A DNA stretch of 64,000 nucleotides from Octadecabacter ascidiaceicola (lineage in GTDB: Bacteria; Pseudomonadota; Alphaproteobacteria; Rhodobacterales; Rhodobacteraceae): contig NZ_FXYD01000004.1 of the NCBI RefSeq assembly GCF_900185015.1, positions 1 to 64,000 of the forward strand, read 5' to 3'. This document shows, in pieces, positions 10,465 to 19,301 of the stretch (within the stretch, counting starts at the first letter, position 1; every line of letters begins with the position of its first letter). Below the pieces are notes generated by a model that was given only the letters and a program-made list of their open reading frames with translations, was not told the DNA's origin and ran no database searches. The position numbers and the translations under genes were made by a program.

Positions 10465-10806
10465 TTAGCCGTATACGGACTCTTTACCGAAGTGCTTCGT
10501 CAGCATGTAATAGATCACCGCGCGGTACTTGTTGCGCTCTGATTTGCCATACGTTTCGATGGCCGAGTTGATCGCATCCATCAACTGTGGTCCGTCAGCA
10601 AGGCCCAGCTTTTTGATAAGGAAATTGTTCTTTACCGTTTCCAGCTCGGACTCTTGAGTGCCTGCAACGGTCGATGCATCGGCATTGTAAATGGCCGGGC
10701 CACAACCGATAGTTACCTTTGTAAGAAGGTCCATATCAGGCGACATGCCACACTTGTTTTTCAGGTCATCTGCGTATTTCGCAATTAGATCATCACGTTT
10801 GCTCAT
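10465..10806 (-). CDS. DUF2853 family protein
   Basis: 113 residues, small, soluble and probably all-helical. The start reads MSKRDDLIAKYADDLKNKCG, and the protein contains TKVTIGCGPAIYNADAS and ends with YYMLTKHFGKESVYG, matching the DUF2853 family found widely in Rhodobacterales and other marine bacteria. No enzymatic motif is visible. It is a single gene with its own terminator; a start-proximal purine-rich stretch on the minus strand acts as ribosome site. Function unknown. Confidence 0.85.
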   Translation of the reverse strand: MSKRDDLIAKYADDLKNKCGMSPDMDLLTKVTIGCGPAIYNADASTVAGTQESELETVKNNFLIKKLGLADGPQLMDAINSAIETYGKSERNKYRAVIYYMLTKHFGKESVYG

Positions 10807-10911
10807 GGTATACTCCCACCAAAAATTCGGCCTGTTTAACGGCGCTGTGGGGATGTTAATCTCTGAAACCGGTTCAGCAAAGGAAAAACCTACCCTGCTT
10901 TTCCCCGCAAA

Positions 10912-11694
10912 CTAGCGGCAGGTGCCCCAACCACGTGCTTGAAGATGAAAATGATCGGCATGGAGCCTATTATAATCAGGGCCTAATGCCGTCGCAAACC
11001 ATCTGCAGGCACTATCACGAACCGCCCGCAGAAACTGCGCTTCTTCCGTTCCGTCATTCCAGTCGTTGATCAGTCGAATGCGTCGACCGTCCGCGAAATC
11101 GAACCCCGTAATGTCGATTGCATCCGCAGTGGCATGGGTACTCCAACGACTACTGGCCCCCTGCGACGTTCGAATGGGTCGGCAATTGTAGCTCCCGACT
11201 TGCCGAAGAACCGTTGCGCTCGACCCAAGATATTCTTGCGCGGCTGGCTGTACGCCATGGCGCTCCCACATGGCTAATCGCAACGCGGTCGCGCAAGATG
11301 TTTCAATTCGATCAAGCCTAGACGCGCCAACAGTGGAAATAGCAACACGGTTCCGGATATGGCAATTCTCCGTCTCTTCAAACGAATCCATTGTGCTGAA
11401 TTGCGCTGCGGTTGTTAAAGCGACGAGGCACTGTTCAGGATCACTAAGTGCGTTCCGCAATTTTGATGACGTCAATGGGGTAACCGGATGCGCGACCGCC
11501 AATGGTTCGGTCGGGTTCCATTGCGGCGGCAAAGGCGTATCCGGATGAAAAAACGCCAACAGAACGCCAGTTAAGCCACCGATCAGCATTAACGTGAGAA
11601 GTGCGCTTCCAACAGAGCGAAATATTACCCAACGCCTTTTGCGTCCATTTGGTTTGCCCGAAGAATCTTCCTGATCAGGTTCGTTCGACTGCAC
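10912..11694 (-). CDS. Extensin-like family protein, probable periplasmic peptidoglycan peptidase
   Basis: 260 residues. A basic N-terminus and one membrane helix (about 27–49) anchor the protein, leaving a periplasmic domain of the extensin-like C-terminal family. The motif HATADAIDI (around residue 190) and the late HADHFHLQARGWG resemble the zinc-binding His/Asp/His arrangement of LAS-type D-Ala-D-Ala metallopeptidases. Four or more cysteines in the exported part could form disulfides. It lies between DUF2853 and ahcY on the same strand but is separated from ahcY by a terminator, so it is a separate unit. Confidence 0.8.
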   Translation of the reverse strand: MQSNEPDQEDSSGKPNGRKRRWVIFRSVGSALLTLMLIGGLTGVLLAFFHPDTPLPPQWNPTEPLAVAHPVTPLTSSKLRNALSDPEQCLVALTTAAQFSTMDSFEETENCHIRNRVAISTVGASRLDRIETSCATALRLAMWERHGVQPAAQEYLGSSATVLRQVGSYNCRPIRTSQGASSRWSTHATADAIDITGFDFADGRRIRLINDWNDGTEEAQFLRAVRDSACRWFATALGPDYNRLHADHFHLQARGWGTCR

Positions 11695-11749
11695 AACACG
11701 TCCTACCTCTCACCCCGAGGCTAATATGAACTTACAGATTCTCCAACGC

Positions 11750-11776
11750 AAAACGCCGGCCCGTTTGGGCCGGCGT
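11750..11776 (-). terminator. Rho-independent terminator of ahcY
   Basis: A ten-base perfect stem, ACGCCGGCCC with GGGCCGGCGT, around a four-base loop. On the minus strand it is followed by TTTTGCGTT. It lies 22 bp past the ahcY stop codon. Confidence 0.85.
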
Positions 11777-11797
11777 CTAGGTCTACGATGACTTTTA

Positions 11798-13186
11798 TTA
11801 GTAGCGATAGTGTTCAGGTTTGAAAGGTCCATCAACGGAAACACCGATGTAGTCGGCCTGTTCCTTATCGAGGGAGGACAGCTTTACACCGATACGATCA
11901 AGGTGCAGGCGCGCAACTTTTTCATCCAAGTGCTTTGGCAGGATGTAAACGCCAGGCTGATACTCGTCGCCCTTTGTGAACAATTCGATTTGCGCCAGAA
12001 CCTGGTTGGTAAAGGATGCAGACATCACGAAAGATGGGTGACCAGTCGCATTACCAAGGTTCAACAAGCGGCCTTCAGACAACAGGATCAGACGGTTGCC
12101 GTTTGGCATCTCGATCATGTCGACCTGTTCTTTGATATTTGTCCACTTGTGGTTCTTCAACGCAGCAACCTGAATTTCGTTGTCGAAGTGACCGATGTTG
12201 CCAACGATCGCCATGTCTTTCATCGCACGCATGTGTTCGATGCGAATAACGTCTTTGTTGCCTGTCGTAGTGACAAAGATATCGGCCGTGCCAACGACTT
12301 CGTCCAGCGTTGTAACTTGGAAACCGTCCATTGCAGCTTGAAGCGCGCAAATTGGGTCAACTTCAGTCACGATCACACGTGCACCAGCGCCAGCCAGTGA
12401 CGCAGCAGAACCTTTGCCCACATCGCCGTAACCCATTACGACAGCAACCTTACCAGCCATCATCGTATCAGTCGCGCGGCGGATGCCGTCGACGAGCGAC
12501 TCTTTGCAGCCGTATTTGTTGTCGAACTTTGACTTGGTCACAGAGTCGTTCACATTGATCGCTGGGAATGGCAGTTGGCCGTTCTTGTGCAGATCGTAAA
12601 GGCGGTGAACACCCGTCGTAGTCTCCTCAGAAACGCCTTGAATTTCTTCACGCGTTTTGGTGAACCAACCTGGGGTTTCCTTCATACGCTTTGCGATCTG
12701 CTTTTTGATCGCTTCTTCTTCTTCGGACTGCGGGACTGGAATGATCTCTTCACCAGCTTCCGCACGCGCACCCAACAGGATGTACAATGTCGCATCACCA
12801 CCATCGTCGAGGATCATGTTCGCGCCTTCTGGGAACATGAATGACTTATCGAGGTAATCCCAATGCTCTTCCAAGGATTGACCCTTGATCGCAAACACTG
12901 GCGTACCACCTTCGGCAATCGCTGCCGCCGCGTGGTCTTGCGTTGAGAAAATGTTGCATGACGCCCAGCGCACATCAGCGCCTAGCTCAACAAGTGTTTC
13001 GATCAGCACAGCCGTCTGAATGGTCATGTGCAAGGACCCAACAATGCGCGCGCCTTTCAACGGCTTGCTTTCGCCGAATTCAGCTCGGCACGCCATCAGA
13101 CCCGGCATTTCGGTCTCAGCGATATCCAGCTCTTTGCGTCCAAAAGCCGCCAGAGCGATGTCTTTTACGATATAGTCTTTGGCCAT
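11798..13186 (-). CDS. ahcY: S-adenosyl-L-homocysteine hydrolase
   Basis: 462 residues. The enzyme splits S-adenosylhomocysteine to adenosine and homocysteine, relieving product inhibition of methyltransferases. The NAD-binding motif is [13 protein letters not shown] (about residues 265–277), and the C-terminal KPEHYRY ending is the family hallmark. ATG 13186 is preceded by AAGGAGAGCCGTT and is preferred over the in-frame extension to 13246. Placement close to regA/senC/regB is a known arrangement in Rhodobacteraceae. A short GC-rich hairpin lies in the 5' leader (see 13215). Confidence 0.96.
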   Translation of the reverse strand: MAKDYIVKDIALAAFGRKELDIAETEMPGLMACRAEFGESKPLKGARIVGSLHMTIQTAVLIETLVELGADVRWASCNIFSTQDHAAAAIAEGGTPVFAIKGQSLEEHWDYLDKSFMFPEGANMILDDGGDATLYILLGARAEAGEEIIPVPQSEEEEAIKKQIAKRMKETPGWFTKTREEIQGVSEETTTGVHRLYDLHKNGQLPFPAINVNDSVTKSKFDNKYGCKESLVDGIRRATDTMMAGKVAVVMGYGDVGKGSAASLAGAGARVIVTEVDPICALQAAMDGFQVTTLDEVVGTADIFVTTTGNKDVIRIEHMRAMKDMAIVGNIGHFDNEIQVAALKNHKWTNIKEQVDMIEMPNGNRLILLSEGRLLNLGNATGHPSFVMSASFTNQVLAQIELFTKGDEYQPGVYILPKHLDEKVARLHLDRIGVKLSSLDKEQADYIGVSVDGPFKPEHYRY

Positions 13187-13214
13187 AACGGCTCTCCTTA
13201 CAAACTTAATTGCC

Positions 13215-13239
13215 GCCCCCTTAACACCACCAAGGGGCC
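13215..13239 (-). promoter_or_regulatory. GC-rich hairpin in the ahcY leader
   Basis: On the minus strand CCCCTT pairs with AAGGGG around a nine-base GGTGGTGTT loop, with an imperfect G-C extension. It lies 28–53 bases upstream of the ahcY start codon. No T tract follows and no SAH-riboswitch core was recognised by eye, so it may be a leader stem or simply GC-rich spacer. Confidence 0.3.
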
Positions 13240-13294
13240 TCGACAATCAAAGCTTGCGCGCCGTAGGGTCACCATCTAACTCGGAGTGCCTTAG

Positions 13295-13885
13295 ATGAAA
13301 CAACCCCGCGCATGGCAGCGCATGCTATCTGGCCGTCGCCTTGACCTGCTTGACCCGACACCGATGGACGTCGAAATCGAAGATATCGCGCATGGGCTTG
13401 CGTTCGTTGCCCGTTGGAACGGGCAAACAATGGGTGATTACGCTTACTCTGTCGCAGAACATTCCCTGTTGGTTGAACAAATCTTTGCAGCAATGAACCC
13501 CAAGACACCCGTTAAATGGCAATTAGCAGCCTTGCTGCACGACGCGCCGGAATACGTCATCGGCGACATGATTAGCCCGGTGAAAGCCGCCGTTGGCCCC
13601 GGTTACGAGACCCTCGATGACCGTCTTATGGCCGCGATCCACATCCGCTTTGGTCTTCCCGCCCAAGTACCTGTCGCGATCAAAAAACAGATAAAGAAGG
13701 CCGACAAGATAAGCGCATGGATGGAAGCCATCCAGATCGCAGGTTTTACTCGATCCGAGGCAGACAAGTTTTTTGGAAAGCCAGACCCTAACTTGGCCGA
13801 ACTCGTCCAAATTCGTCTTCGCGCTCCACTTGAAGTGCGCCGAGACTTCACCGCCCGACACAACGAATTATTGGCCCAATTATGA
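13295..13885 (+). CDS. HD-domain phosphohydrolase (YfbR-like)
   Basis: 196 residues. The metal-binding HD signature is visible as SVAEHSLLVEQ followed by ALLHDAPEYVIGDM and a later Asp in KKADKISAWMEA. Related proteins are 5'-deoxynucleotidases or other phosphohydrolases; the substrate cannot be told from sequence. It is divergent from ahcY across 108 bp and overlaps the next gene by four bases (ATGA), so the two are coupled. Confidence 0.85.
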   Translation: MKQPRAWQRMLSGRRLDLLDPTPMDVEIEDIAHGLAFVARWNGQTMGDYAYSVAEHSLLVEQIFAAMNPKTPVKWQLAALLHDAPEYVIGDMISPVKAAVGPGYETLDDRLMAAIHIRFGLPAQVPVAIKKQIKKADKISAWMEAIQIAGFTRSEADKFFGKPDPNLAELVQIRLRAPLEVRRDFTARHNELLAQL

Positions 13886-14355
13886 CCTTTGAAACCCGAA
13901 AAATGACTGCCGCTGATGTCCCTGCATGCGTCGCCATCCTGAACCCGATCATCGCCGCTGGAGGCACAACGGCCTATGAGGAACCATATACCGAAGCCTA
14001 CTTCCTCGATCACTACTGCAATGAACCGCCCGTCACTAACGTGGTGCTGCATGAAAGCACGGTCATCGGCTTCCAAGCCGCATTTGAGGTGGAACAGGGT
14101 CTATATTCCGTCGGAACCTTCACTGACCGCAACAACCCAATCCGCGGCGCAGGCGCGGCGCTCATGGCCAAAACCAAGGCCGACTGCCGCGCACGTGGTG
14201 GTAATGCCATCCTCGCCAAAATCACCGAAGACAACACCGGCGCTTTGGCCTTTTACTCCAAAATGGGGTTCGAAGATTTTGAGCTCGACAAAGCCGCGCT
14301 AACTCGCAAATCAGGCAAGGTGGTCGATAAGATAATTAAACGGTTTGAGCTTTGA
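13882..14355 (+). CDS. GNAT family N-acetyltransferase
   Basis: 157 residues, a single GNAT fold. The start MTFETRKMTAADVPACVAIL and the GAAEEPYTE-like pocket (TTAYEEPYTEAYF) resemble phosphinothricin-type acetyltransferases, but the acetyl-CoA pyrophosphate loop (RNNPIRGAGAALM) departs from the usual Q/RxxGxG/A, so substrate is open. The last third carries the NTGALAFYSKMGFEDFE motif typical of the family. Its start overlaps the HD hydrolase stop. A tandem 11-bp repeat element begins 22 bp after its stop. Confidence 0.85.
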   Translation: MTFETRKMTAADVPACVAILNPIIAAGGTTAYEEPYTEAYFLDHYCNEPPVTNVVLHESTVIGFQAAFEVEQGLYSVGTFTDRNNPIRGAGAALMAKTKADCRARGGNAILAKITEDNTGALAFYSKMGFEDFELDKAALTRKSGKVVDKIIKRFEL

Positions 14356-14377
14356 TCGCAAAAACGGGGTCTCAGCA

Positions 14378-14421
14378 ATACCAAACCCATACCCGAGCAA
14401 TACCGGACCCATATCGAGATT
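14378..14421. repeat. Four-unit 11-bp tandem repeat element, copy 1
   Basis: Units ATACCAAACCC, ATACCCGAGCA, ATACCGGACCC and ATATCGAGATT follow each other exactly every 11 bp. They lie between the convergent ends of the GNAT gene and regA. The same order of units recurs at 55926–55963 (units one to three match at 9, 8 and 10 of 11 positions), which argues for a shared element and not a chance repeat. Confidence 0.65.
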
Positions 14422-14427
14422 CTGCCC

Positions 14428-14973
14428 CTATCGCGGGCTGCGTTTCGCCAGAATTCGCTGCAACGTTCGGCGGTGCATGTTCAGGCGTCGCGCGGTCTCA
14501 GAGACATTCCGGTCACACAGTTCGTATACCCGCTGAATATGTTCCCAGCGAACCCGATCCGCACTCATTGGGTTTTCTGGCGGCGGCGGAAGCTCAGCAC
14601 CATTCGCCAACAGGGCATTCATAACGTCGGTCGCATCCGCTGGCTTAGATAAGTAATCTGTCGCACCAATCTTTACCGCTGCGACAGCCGTAGCAATCGC
14701 CCCATACCCCGTTAAGACAACAATCCGCGCCTCAGGGCGGTGCTCGCGTATGGTCTCGACGACATCAAGACCAGTGCCATCTTCAAGGCGCAGATCCACA
14801 ACGGCATAAGCTGGTGGGCGCGCTGTCGCGATTGCTTTACCCGCAACGACGCTATCCGCAGTTTCAACTGAGAACCCACGCTTCTCCATTGCCTTGGCGA
14901 GACGGCGCAAAAATGGTTCGTCATCGTCAACCAACAATAGGGACGCATCTTCTCCGATTGGTTCCAGATCCAT
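14428..14973 (-). CDS. regA: Redox response regulator RegA/PrrA/ActR
   Basis: 181 residues. The receiver domain has the acidic pocket DDD (16–18), the phospho-acceptor D60 in AVVDLRLEDG, and K110. A proline-rich hinge (PPPPENP, about 129–135) leads to a Fis-type helix-turn-helix (about 157–175, ending NMHRRTLQRILAKR). This is the standard RegA layout. RegA globally controls photosynthesis, respiration, carbon and nitrogen fixation genes in response to redox state. Its kinase regB is at 15744 on the opposite strand, with senC between them. Confidence 0.96.
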   Translation of the reverse strand: MDLEPIGEDASLLLVDDDEPFLRRLAKAMEKRGFSVETADSVVAGKAIATARPPAYAVVDLRLEDGTGLDVVETIREHRPEARIVVLTGYGAIATAVAAVKIGATDYLSKPADATDVMNALLANGAELPPPPENPMSADRVRWEHIQRVYELCDRNVSETARRLNMHRRTLQRILAKRSPR

Positions 14974-15038
14974 ATACCATCTCTTGTTCTATCCCCCTTA
15001 GACCTATCGCTGGTTAGGGTTACGGTCAAACAGTCTGG

Positions 15039-15668
15039 TTAACTCGCGGCCTCAACGAAACAGCTGAGACTCTCGGCCATTTGCTCGGGCGTCACATCAC
15101 GGCGGTAAAATTCCTGAAATCCATGCTCAGGAAACACGAGGTAGGACATGGTTGTGTGGTCAACGAGATAATACTCATCGTCGGCTTCTTGCTTGGCGTA
15201 GTAAGTACGATACGCCTGCGATGCCGCTCTGACTTGTTCAGGTGATCCGGTAAGGCCAATCATCCGATCGTGGAAATTGTCTGTAAACTCACGAACCACA
15301 TCAACCGTGTCGCGTTCCGGGTCGATTGAGATAAAGACAGGTGTCACCTCAACGCCGTGTTCATCCAATATTTCAATAGCTTGCGCATTTCTCATGTTGT
15401 CGAGCGGACAGACATCAGGACAGAAAGTGTAGCCAAAATAGATCACAGTCGGGCCTGTAATGACATCCTCGTTGGTTACGGTCACACCATTTTCATCCAC
15501 CAACTCAAACGGGCCGCCGATGGCGCCGCCACCTGACTGGCTTGCTCGACATTGGGCGAAAATATCATCGCTTTTGCCAAACTGCGTGGCAGCAAATGTG
15601 CCCCCCAAAAGGGCAACAACAACGGCACCGGCGGCGATAGCGTAGGTTTTAGACATATTAGCATCCAT
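15039..15668 (-). CDS. senC: SCO1/SenC/PrrC copper chaperone for cytochrome oxidase
   Basis: 209 residues. An N-terminal signal anchor (about 8–29) precedes a periplasmic thioredoxin-like domain with the copper-binding CPDVCP (C83, C87) and a conserved His in the DHTTMSYLVF segment. SCO proteins deliver copper to the CuA or CuB site of terminal oxidases; in Rhodobacter PrrC is also linked to redox signalling to RegB. It lies between regA (same strand, 65 bp) and the divergent regB, the canonical arrangement. An alternative start is the ATG at 15656. Confidence 0.93.
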   Translation of the reverse strand: MDANMSKTYAIAAGAVVVALLGGTFAATQFGKSDDIFAQCRASQSGGGAIGGPFELVDENGVTVTNEDVITGPTVIYFGYTFCPDVCPLDNMRNAQAIEILDEHGVEVTPVFISIDPERDTVDVVREFTDNFHDRMIGLTGSPEQVRAASQAYRTYYAKQEADDEYYLVDHTTMSYLVFPEHGFQEFYRRDVTPEQMAESLSCFVEAAS

Positions 15669-15743
15669 ATTTTTGGTCGCGATTGCCCTCTAAGTATGTG
15701 CACCATGAGAAAAGCGTAAGTCACAATCGAGATACCGGTCATT

Positions 15744-17126
15744 ATGGCGCAGATAGAAAACGACGTGTTTCAGAATCAGAACCGCAGCAACTGGGTGCGC
15801 GTTCGAACTTTGGCCTCAATTCGATGGATTGCTGTTTTGGGGCAAGTCGCAGCGGTCTTGGCTGCAATATTCGTTTTCCGACTGGACCTTGAAACGGGCT
15901 TTATCGCCGTCGTTATCGGCCTTTCCGTTCTTCTGAACGTCGTCTCATACTTTATTTACCCCGAGAATCGCCGCCTGTCAGAGAATGAGGCGAACCTGAT
16001 GATCGGTTTTGATCTCGCCCAGCTCGGGCTGTTGTTGTTTCTTACCGGCGGGTTAAGTAATCCGTTCGCCCTTTTACTCCTCGCTCCCGTAACAATCGCG
16101 TCTACGCTCCTCCCTCTGCGTAGTACGCTAATACTAGGCGCTACCACTCTCGCAATCGTAACGTTATTGCGCTTCACGAGCCTGCCAATCATGACAGCGT
16201 CTGGGTTCCCTTTGATGCTACCTGATCTATTCGTGTTCGGCTTTTGGGTTTCGCTTGTGATTGGCGTCATCTTTGTCGGGATTTACGCGCGTCAGGTCAC
16301 CCAAGAAACGCTTTCGATGAGCGAGGCACTTGTCGCAACCCAAATGGCTTTGGCGCGCGAACAGAAGCTTACCGATTTGGGCGGTGTTGTCGCTGCAGCC
16401 GCGCATGAACTTGGAACGCCCCTCGCCACGATCAAACTCGTTAGTAGCGAGCTACTGGATGAACTTGGCGATAACGAAGAGCTAAAGGAAGACGCACTTC
16501 TGATACGCGAACAAGCAGACCGATGTCGTGACATTTTACGATCAATGGGACGGGCAGGAAAAGAAGACCAATTGTTACGCCAAGCGCCAATCGAAACAGT
16601 TATTCAAGAGGCCTGCGAACCACACCTTCACCGCGGCAAATTGGTTCAGGTCAAGATCCAGACGCCAGCGGAAGGCAATCAACGCCAACCTGACATTTTT
16701 AGGCATCCAGAAATCATTCACGGCATCCGGAATTTTGTTCAGAACGCTGTAGATTTTTCCCAGAGCACAGTTCTAGTCGCGATTAGCTGGACAGACGAAT
16801 TCATCACCGTAGACATCGGCGACGATGGCCCGGGGTTTCCGAGTTCCGTACTTCACAGAATTGGTGAACCCTTCGTACGGCGGCGACGGACAGAAGAAAC
16901 GAATGCGAAGCGGCCCGGATATGAAGGAATGGGCCTAGGCATGTTCATCGCCAAGACTCTGCTTGAACGATCCGGTGCAACGTTAAGTTTCGTAAACGGC
17001 CCCTCGCAAGCAAAACCAAAAATGGGCCGCGGAGCAATCGTCACTGTGAATTGGCCTCGAAGTAGCATTGAAGCTTCAAAAGTAACGGCGCGCGGCGCGT
17101 TAGGAGACAATACTCTGATCACGTAA
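15744..17126 (+). CDS. regB: Redox sensor histidine kinase RegB/PrrB
   Basis: 460 residues. Six membrane helices (about 25–182) include the quinone-binding heptapeptide GGLSNPF (102–108). The dimerisation domain carries the phospho-acceptor H221 in AAAHELGTPLATIK, and the redox-active cysteine is C261 in DRCRDILRSMGR. The ATPase domain has GDDGPGF and GMGLGMFIAK. RegB is a kinase under reducing conditions and phosphorylates RegA. The start is 75 bp from the divergent senC start, so this short gap holds both promoters. Confidence 0.96.
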   Translation: MAQIENDVFQNQNRSNWVRVRTLASIRWIAVLGQVAAVLAAIFVFRLDLETGFIAVVIGLSVLLNVVSYFIYPENRRLSENEANLMIGFDLAQLGLLLFLTGGLSNPFALLLLAPVTIASTLLPLRSTLILGATTLAIVTLLRFTSLPIMTASGFPLMLPDLFVFGFWVSLVIGVIFVGIYARQVTQETLSMSEALVATQMALAREQKLTDLGGVVAAAAHELGTPLATIKLVSSELLDELGDNEELKEDALLIREQADRCRDILRSMGRAGKEDQLLRQAPIETVIQEACEPHLHRGKLVQVKIQTPAEGNQRQPDIFRHPEIIHGIRNFVQNAVDFSQSTVLVAISWTDEFITVDIGDDGPGFPSSVLHRIGEPFVRRRRTEETNAKRPGYEGMGLGMFIAKTLLERSGATLSFVNGPSQAKPKMGRGAIVTVNWPRSSIEASKVTARGALGDNTLIT

Positions 17127-17188
17127 CCACTTAACGGGCGGTTAACTAAATTGAACCATCTTGTCCTTCGCATAGTCGGAGATGTGAG

Positions 17189-18790
17189 ATGGCTCAGCTT
17201 GGTTTTCTTGGTGTTCTAGGTGCCGTTCTAACGGGCACTTTTTGTGCTGTGGGAATGATAACGTTTTGGATTCGAACCAACAGAAAATCAGTCGCGACAG
17301 CGCGCACGCTGATGCTTGGTGCGGAAGACACCATTACCTTTCTCTTTGATGACGAAATACTCGTTGACGCTTCCCCACTGGCACGCAGTCTGCTGGAACA
17401 TCGGGGGGCCAATCAGACCCATTGGGAGGCATTTCTTTCTCTCCTCTCCGCCCGCTTCCCTGAACTACGGTCCCAACTCTCAGACCTAGCAGATATCGGA
17501 AAGAAGGCGATAAGGCCCGTCGATGACCATCAAAGCTGGCTCGAAGCTGAATATTGGAATGGGTTAGCGCGAATTAAATTGGTGCAACATGAAGATCATC
17601 CGGATGATACGATTGACCCGCTCACCGCAAACGCGATCGAAAACGAACTTGAGACGTTGCGAAGCATCGGTGAGGCTTCTCCTCAGCTAATATGGAAACA
17701 AGACACCCAAGGCGTCATGACTTGGGCAAACAAATCATACATTGAGCTCTCAGAGTTTCTCTTTCCCGTGGCATCGGACGCGGCGCTTCCTTGGCCCCCT
17801 CGCGCCGTATTCGACAATGTCGCGAGGCCCTCAGGACATGCACCTGTAATCGATATGCATTGCGTCAATCCCGACCCACAGGAAAAACCGATCTGGTTTG
17901 AGGTTACGAGCTTAAGGCGCGGCAGCGAAACAATCCATTTCGCGGTTGATGCAACTGCTGTTGTCTCAGCAAAAGACGCCCAGCGGGATTTCGTTCAAAC
18001 ACTTACGAAAACGTTCGCTCACCTTTCTGTGGGGCTCGCGATCTTTGACGCAGATCGCCGCCTTGTGCTTTTCAATCCCGCTCTCGGCGATCTTAGCCAT
18101 CTACCAGCTGATTTCCTGATCGCTCGTCCAACCTTGTTTTCGTTTCTTGATCGGCTACGCGACAACCGAATGATGCCTGAGCCGAAAAACTATTCATCTT
18201 GGCGAAACCACATGGCGGCATTGGAGTCGGCTGCTGCACAAGGAAGCTATCAAGAAACTTGGGCGGTCCCGAACGGGCAGACATTTCGAGTAACCGGAAA
18301 GCCGCATCCGAACGGCGCAATCGCATTCCTCTTAGAAGACATCAGCGACGAAGTATCACTGACGCGCAAATTCCGCTCACAAATTGACTTGGGCTATGCC
18401 GTAATCAACAATTTGGAGGCCGCTGTATGCGTGTTTTCACCCTCTGGAATTATGGTCATGGCGAACACGGCCTACCGGTCTCTATGGGGAACCGAAATGG
18501 AGGGCGTAATCAACAGTCGCGACTTTTCGGAAGAGTCTGCAAATTGGCAAGAAGCAACGGCGCCGTCGCCTGTATGGGTTAAGCTACACGACGCCATCAG
18601 CCTAGGAAGAACAGAGGCCTCCTGGTGCGGCTCCGTTTGGTTAGACAGTCATATTGAGATCAGTTGCCAGTACAATCCTTTGCCGGACGGGAACCATCAG
18701 GTCACGTTTACCCTCGCGGAAAAAGTAGACTCAGCCTCAAGAGTTGTCGAAACACCGGAATTTGAGCCCCAACGCTCACTGTCCGTCTGA
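17189..18790 (+). CDS. PAS-domain protein without a kinase domain
   Basis: 533 residues. One membrane helix (about 7–27) is followed by several PAS-like units; the clearest runs from about 265 (FVQTLTKTFAHLSVGLAIFD) to about 390 (FLLEDISDEVSL), with another at about 400–520 (YAVINNLEAAVCVFSP). No histidine-phosphotransfer helix, receiver or ATPase domain follows; the protein ends shortly after the last PAS. Such orphan PAS proteins next to regB are seen in Rhodobacteraceae. It starts 63 bp after regB and precedes tsaE by 40 bp. Ligand and partner unknown; a modulator of a kinase is a plausible inference. Confidence 0.75.
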   Translation: MAQLGFLGVLGAVLTGTFCAVGMITFWIRTNRKSVATARTLMLGAEDTITFLFDDEILVDASPLARSLLEHRGANQTHWEAFLSLLSARFPELRSQLSDLADIGKKAIRPVDDHQSWLEAEYWNGLARIKLVQHEDHPDDTIDPLTANAIENELETLRSIGEASPQLIWKQDTQGVMTWANKSYIELSEFLFPVASDAALPWPPRAVFDNVARPSGHAPVIDMHCVNPDPQEKPIWFEVTSLRRGSETIHFAVDATAVVSAKDAQRDFVQTLTKTFAHLSVGLAIFDADRRLVLFNPALGDLSHLPADFLIARPTLFSFLDRLRDNRMMPEPKNYSSWRNHMAALESAAAQGSYQETWAVPNGQTFRVTGKPHPNGAIAFLLEDISDEVSLTRKFRSQIDLGYAVINNLEAAVCVFSPSGIMVMANTAYRSLWGTEMEGVINSRDFSEESANWQEATAPSPVWVKLHDAISLGRTEASWCGSVWLDSHIEISCQYNPLPDGNHQVTFTLAEKVDSASRVVETPEFEPQRSLSV

Positions 18791-18830
18791 TTAACCTTGC
18801 AGGCAATTTAGCGCGGCTTAATGTTGCCGC

Positions 18831-19301
18831 ATGGTGCGTTCGACAACTACTTTACGACTTTCATCTGAAGATGACACAACCCAACTCGGGGAAACACTTG
18901 CGAAATATGCGCAGGCAGGTGATTGCTTTTTGCTACGTGGCCAAATCGGAGCTGGTAAGTCGGCGCTAGCGCGCGCATTTATTCGATCGCTTCTCGGTCC
19001 TGATACCGAAGTTCCATCCCCGACATTCACCCTCGTTCAATCCTATGAATTCGAGAACTGGGAGATTTGGCACGCAGATCTCTATCGTCTTGGAGACACG
19101 CAAGAAGCGGTTGAGCTTGGCCTAATCGACGCGATGATTGATCAAATCTGCCTGATCGAGTGGCCCGAAATACTAGAAGATCTGGCTCCAGAAACCGCAA
19201 TGGATATTGAGCTGACCGTCAAACCCGATTGCCATCTCGCTACGCTCACATATGGCGAAAACTGGAGTAAAAGGCTGGCAGAGACGAATGAGCATGCGTA
19301 G
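18831..19301 (+). CDS. tsaE: tRNA threonylcarbamoyladenosine biosynthesis ATPase TsaE
   Basis: 156 residues. P-loop GQIGAGKSALARAF (about 37–50) and the conserved PSPTFTLVQSY and IWHADLYRL motifs identify TsaE, the ATPase that resets the TsaB–TsaD complex during t6A37 synthesis. The C-terminus overlaps the start of the next gene by about 14 bases, suggesting coupling. It opens the tsaE-amgK-murU-addB-addA run. Confidence 0.95.
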   Translation: MVRSTTTLRLSSEDDTTQLGETLAKYAQAGDCFLLRGQIGAGKSALARAFIRSLLGPDTEVPSPTFTLVQSYEFENWEIWHADLYRLGDTQEAVELGLIDAMIDQICLIEWPEILEDLAPETAMDIELTVKPDCHLATLTYGENWSKRLAETNEHA

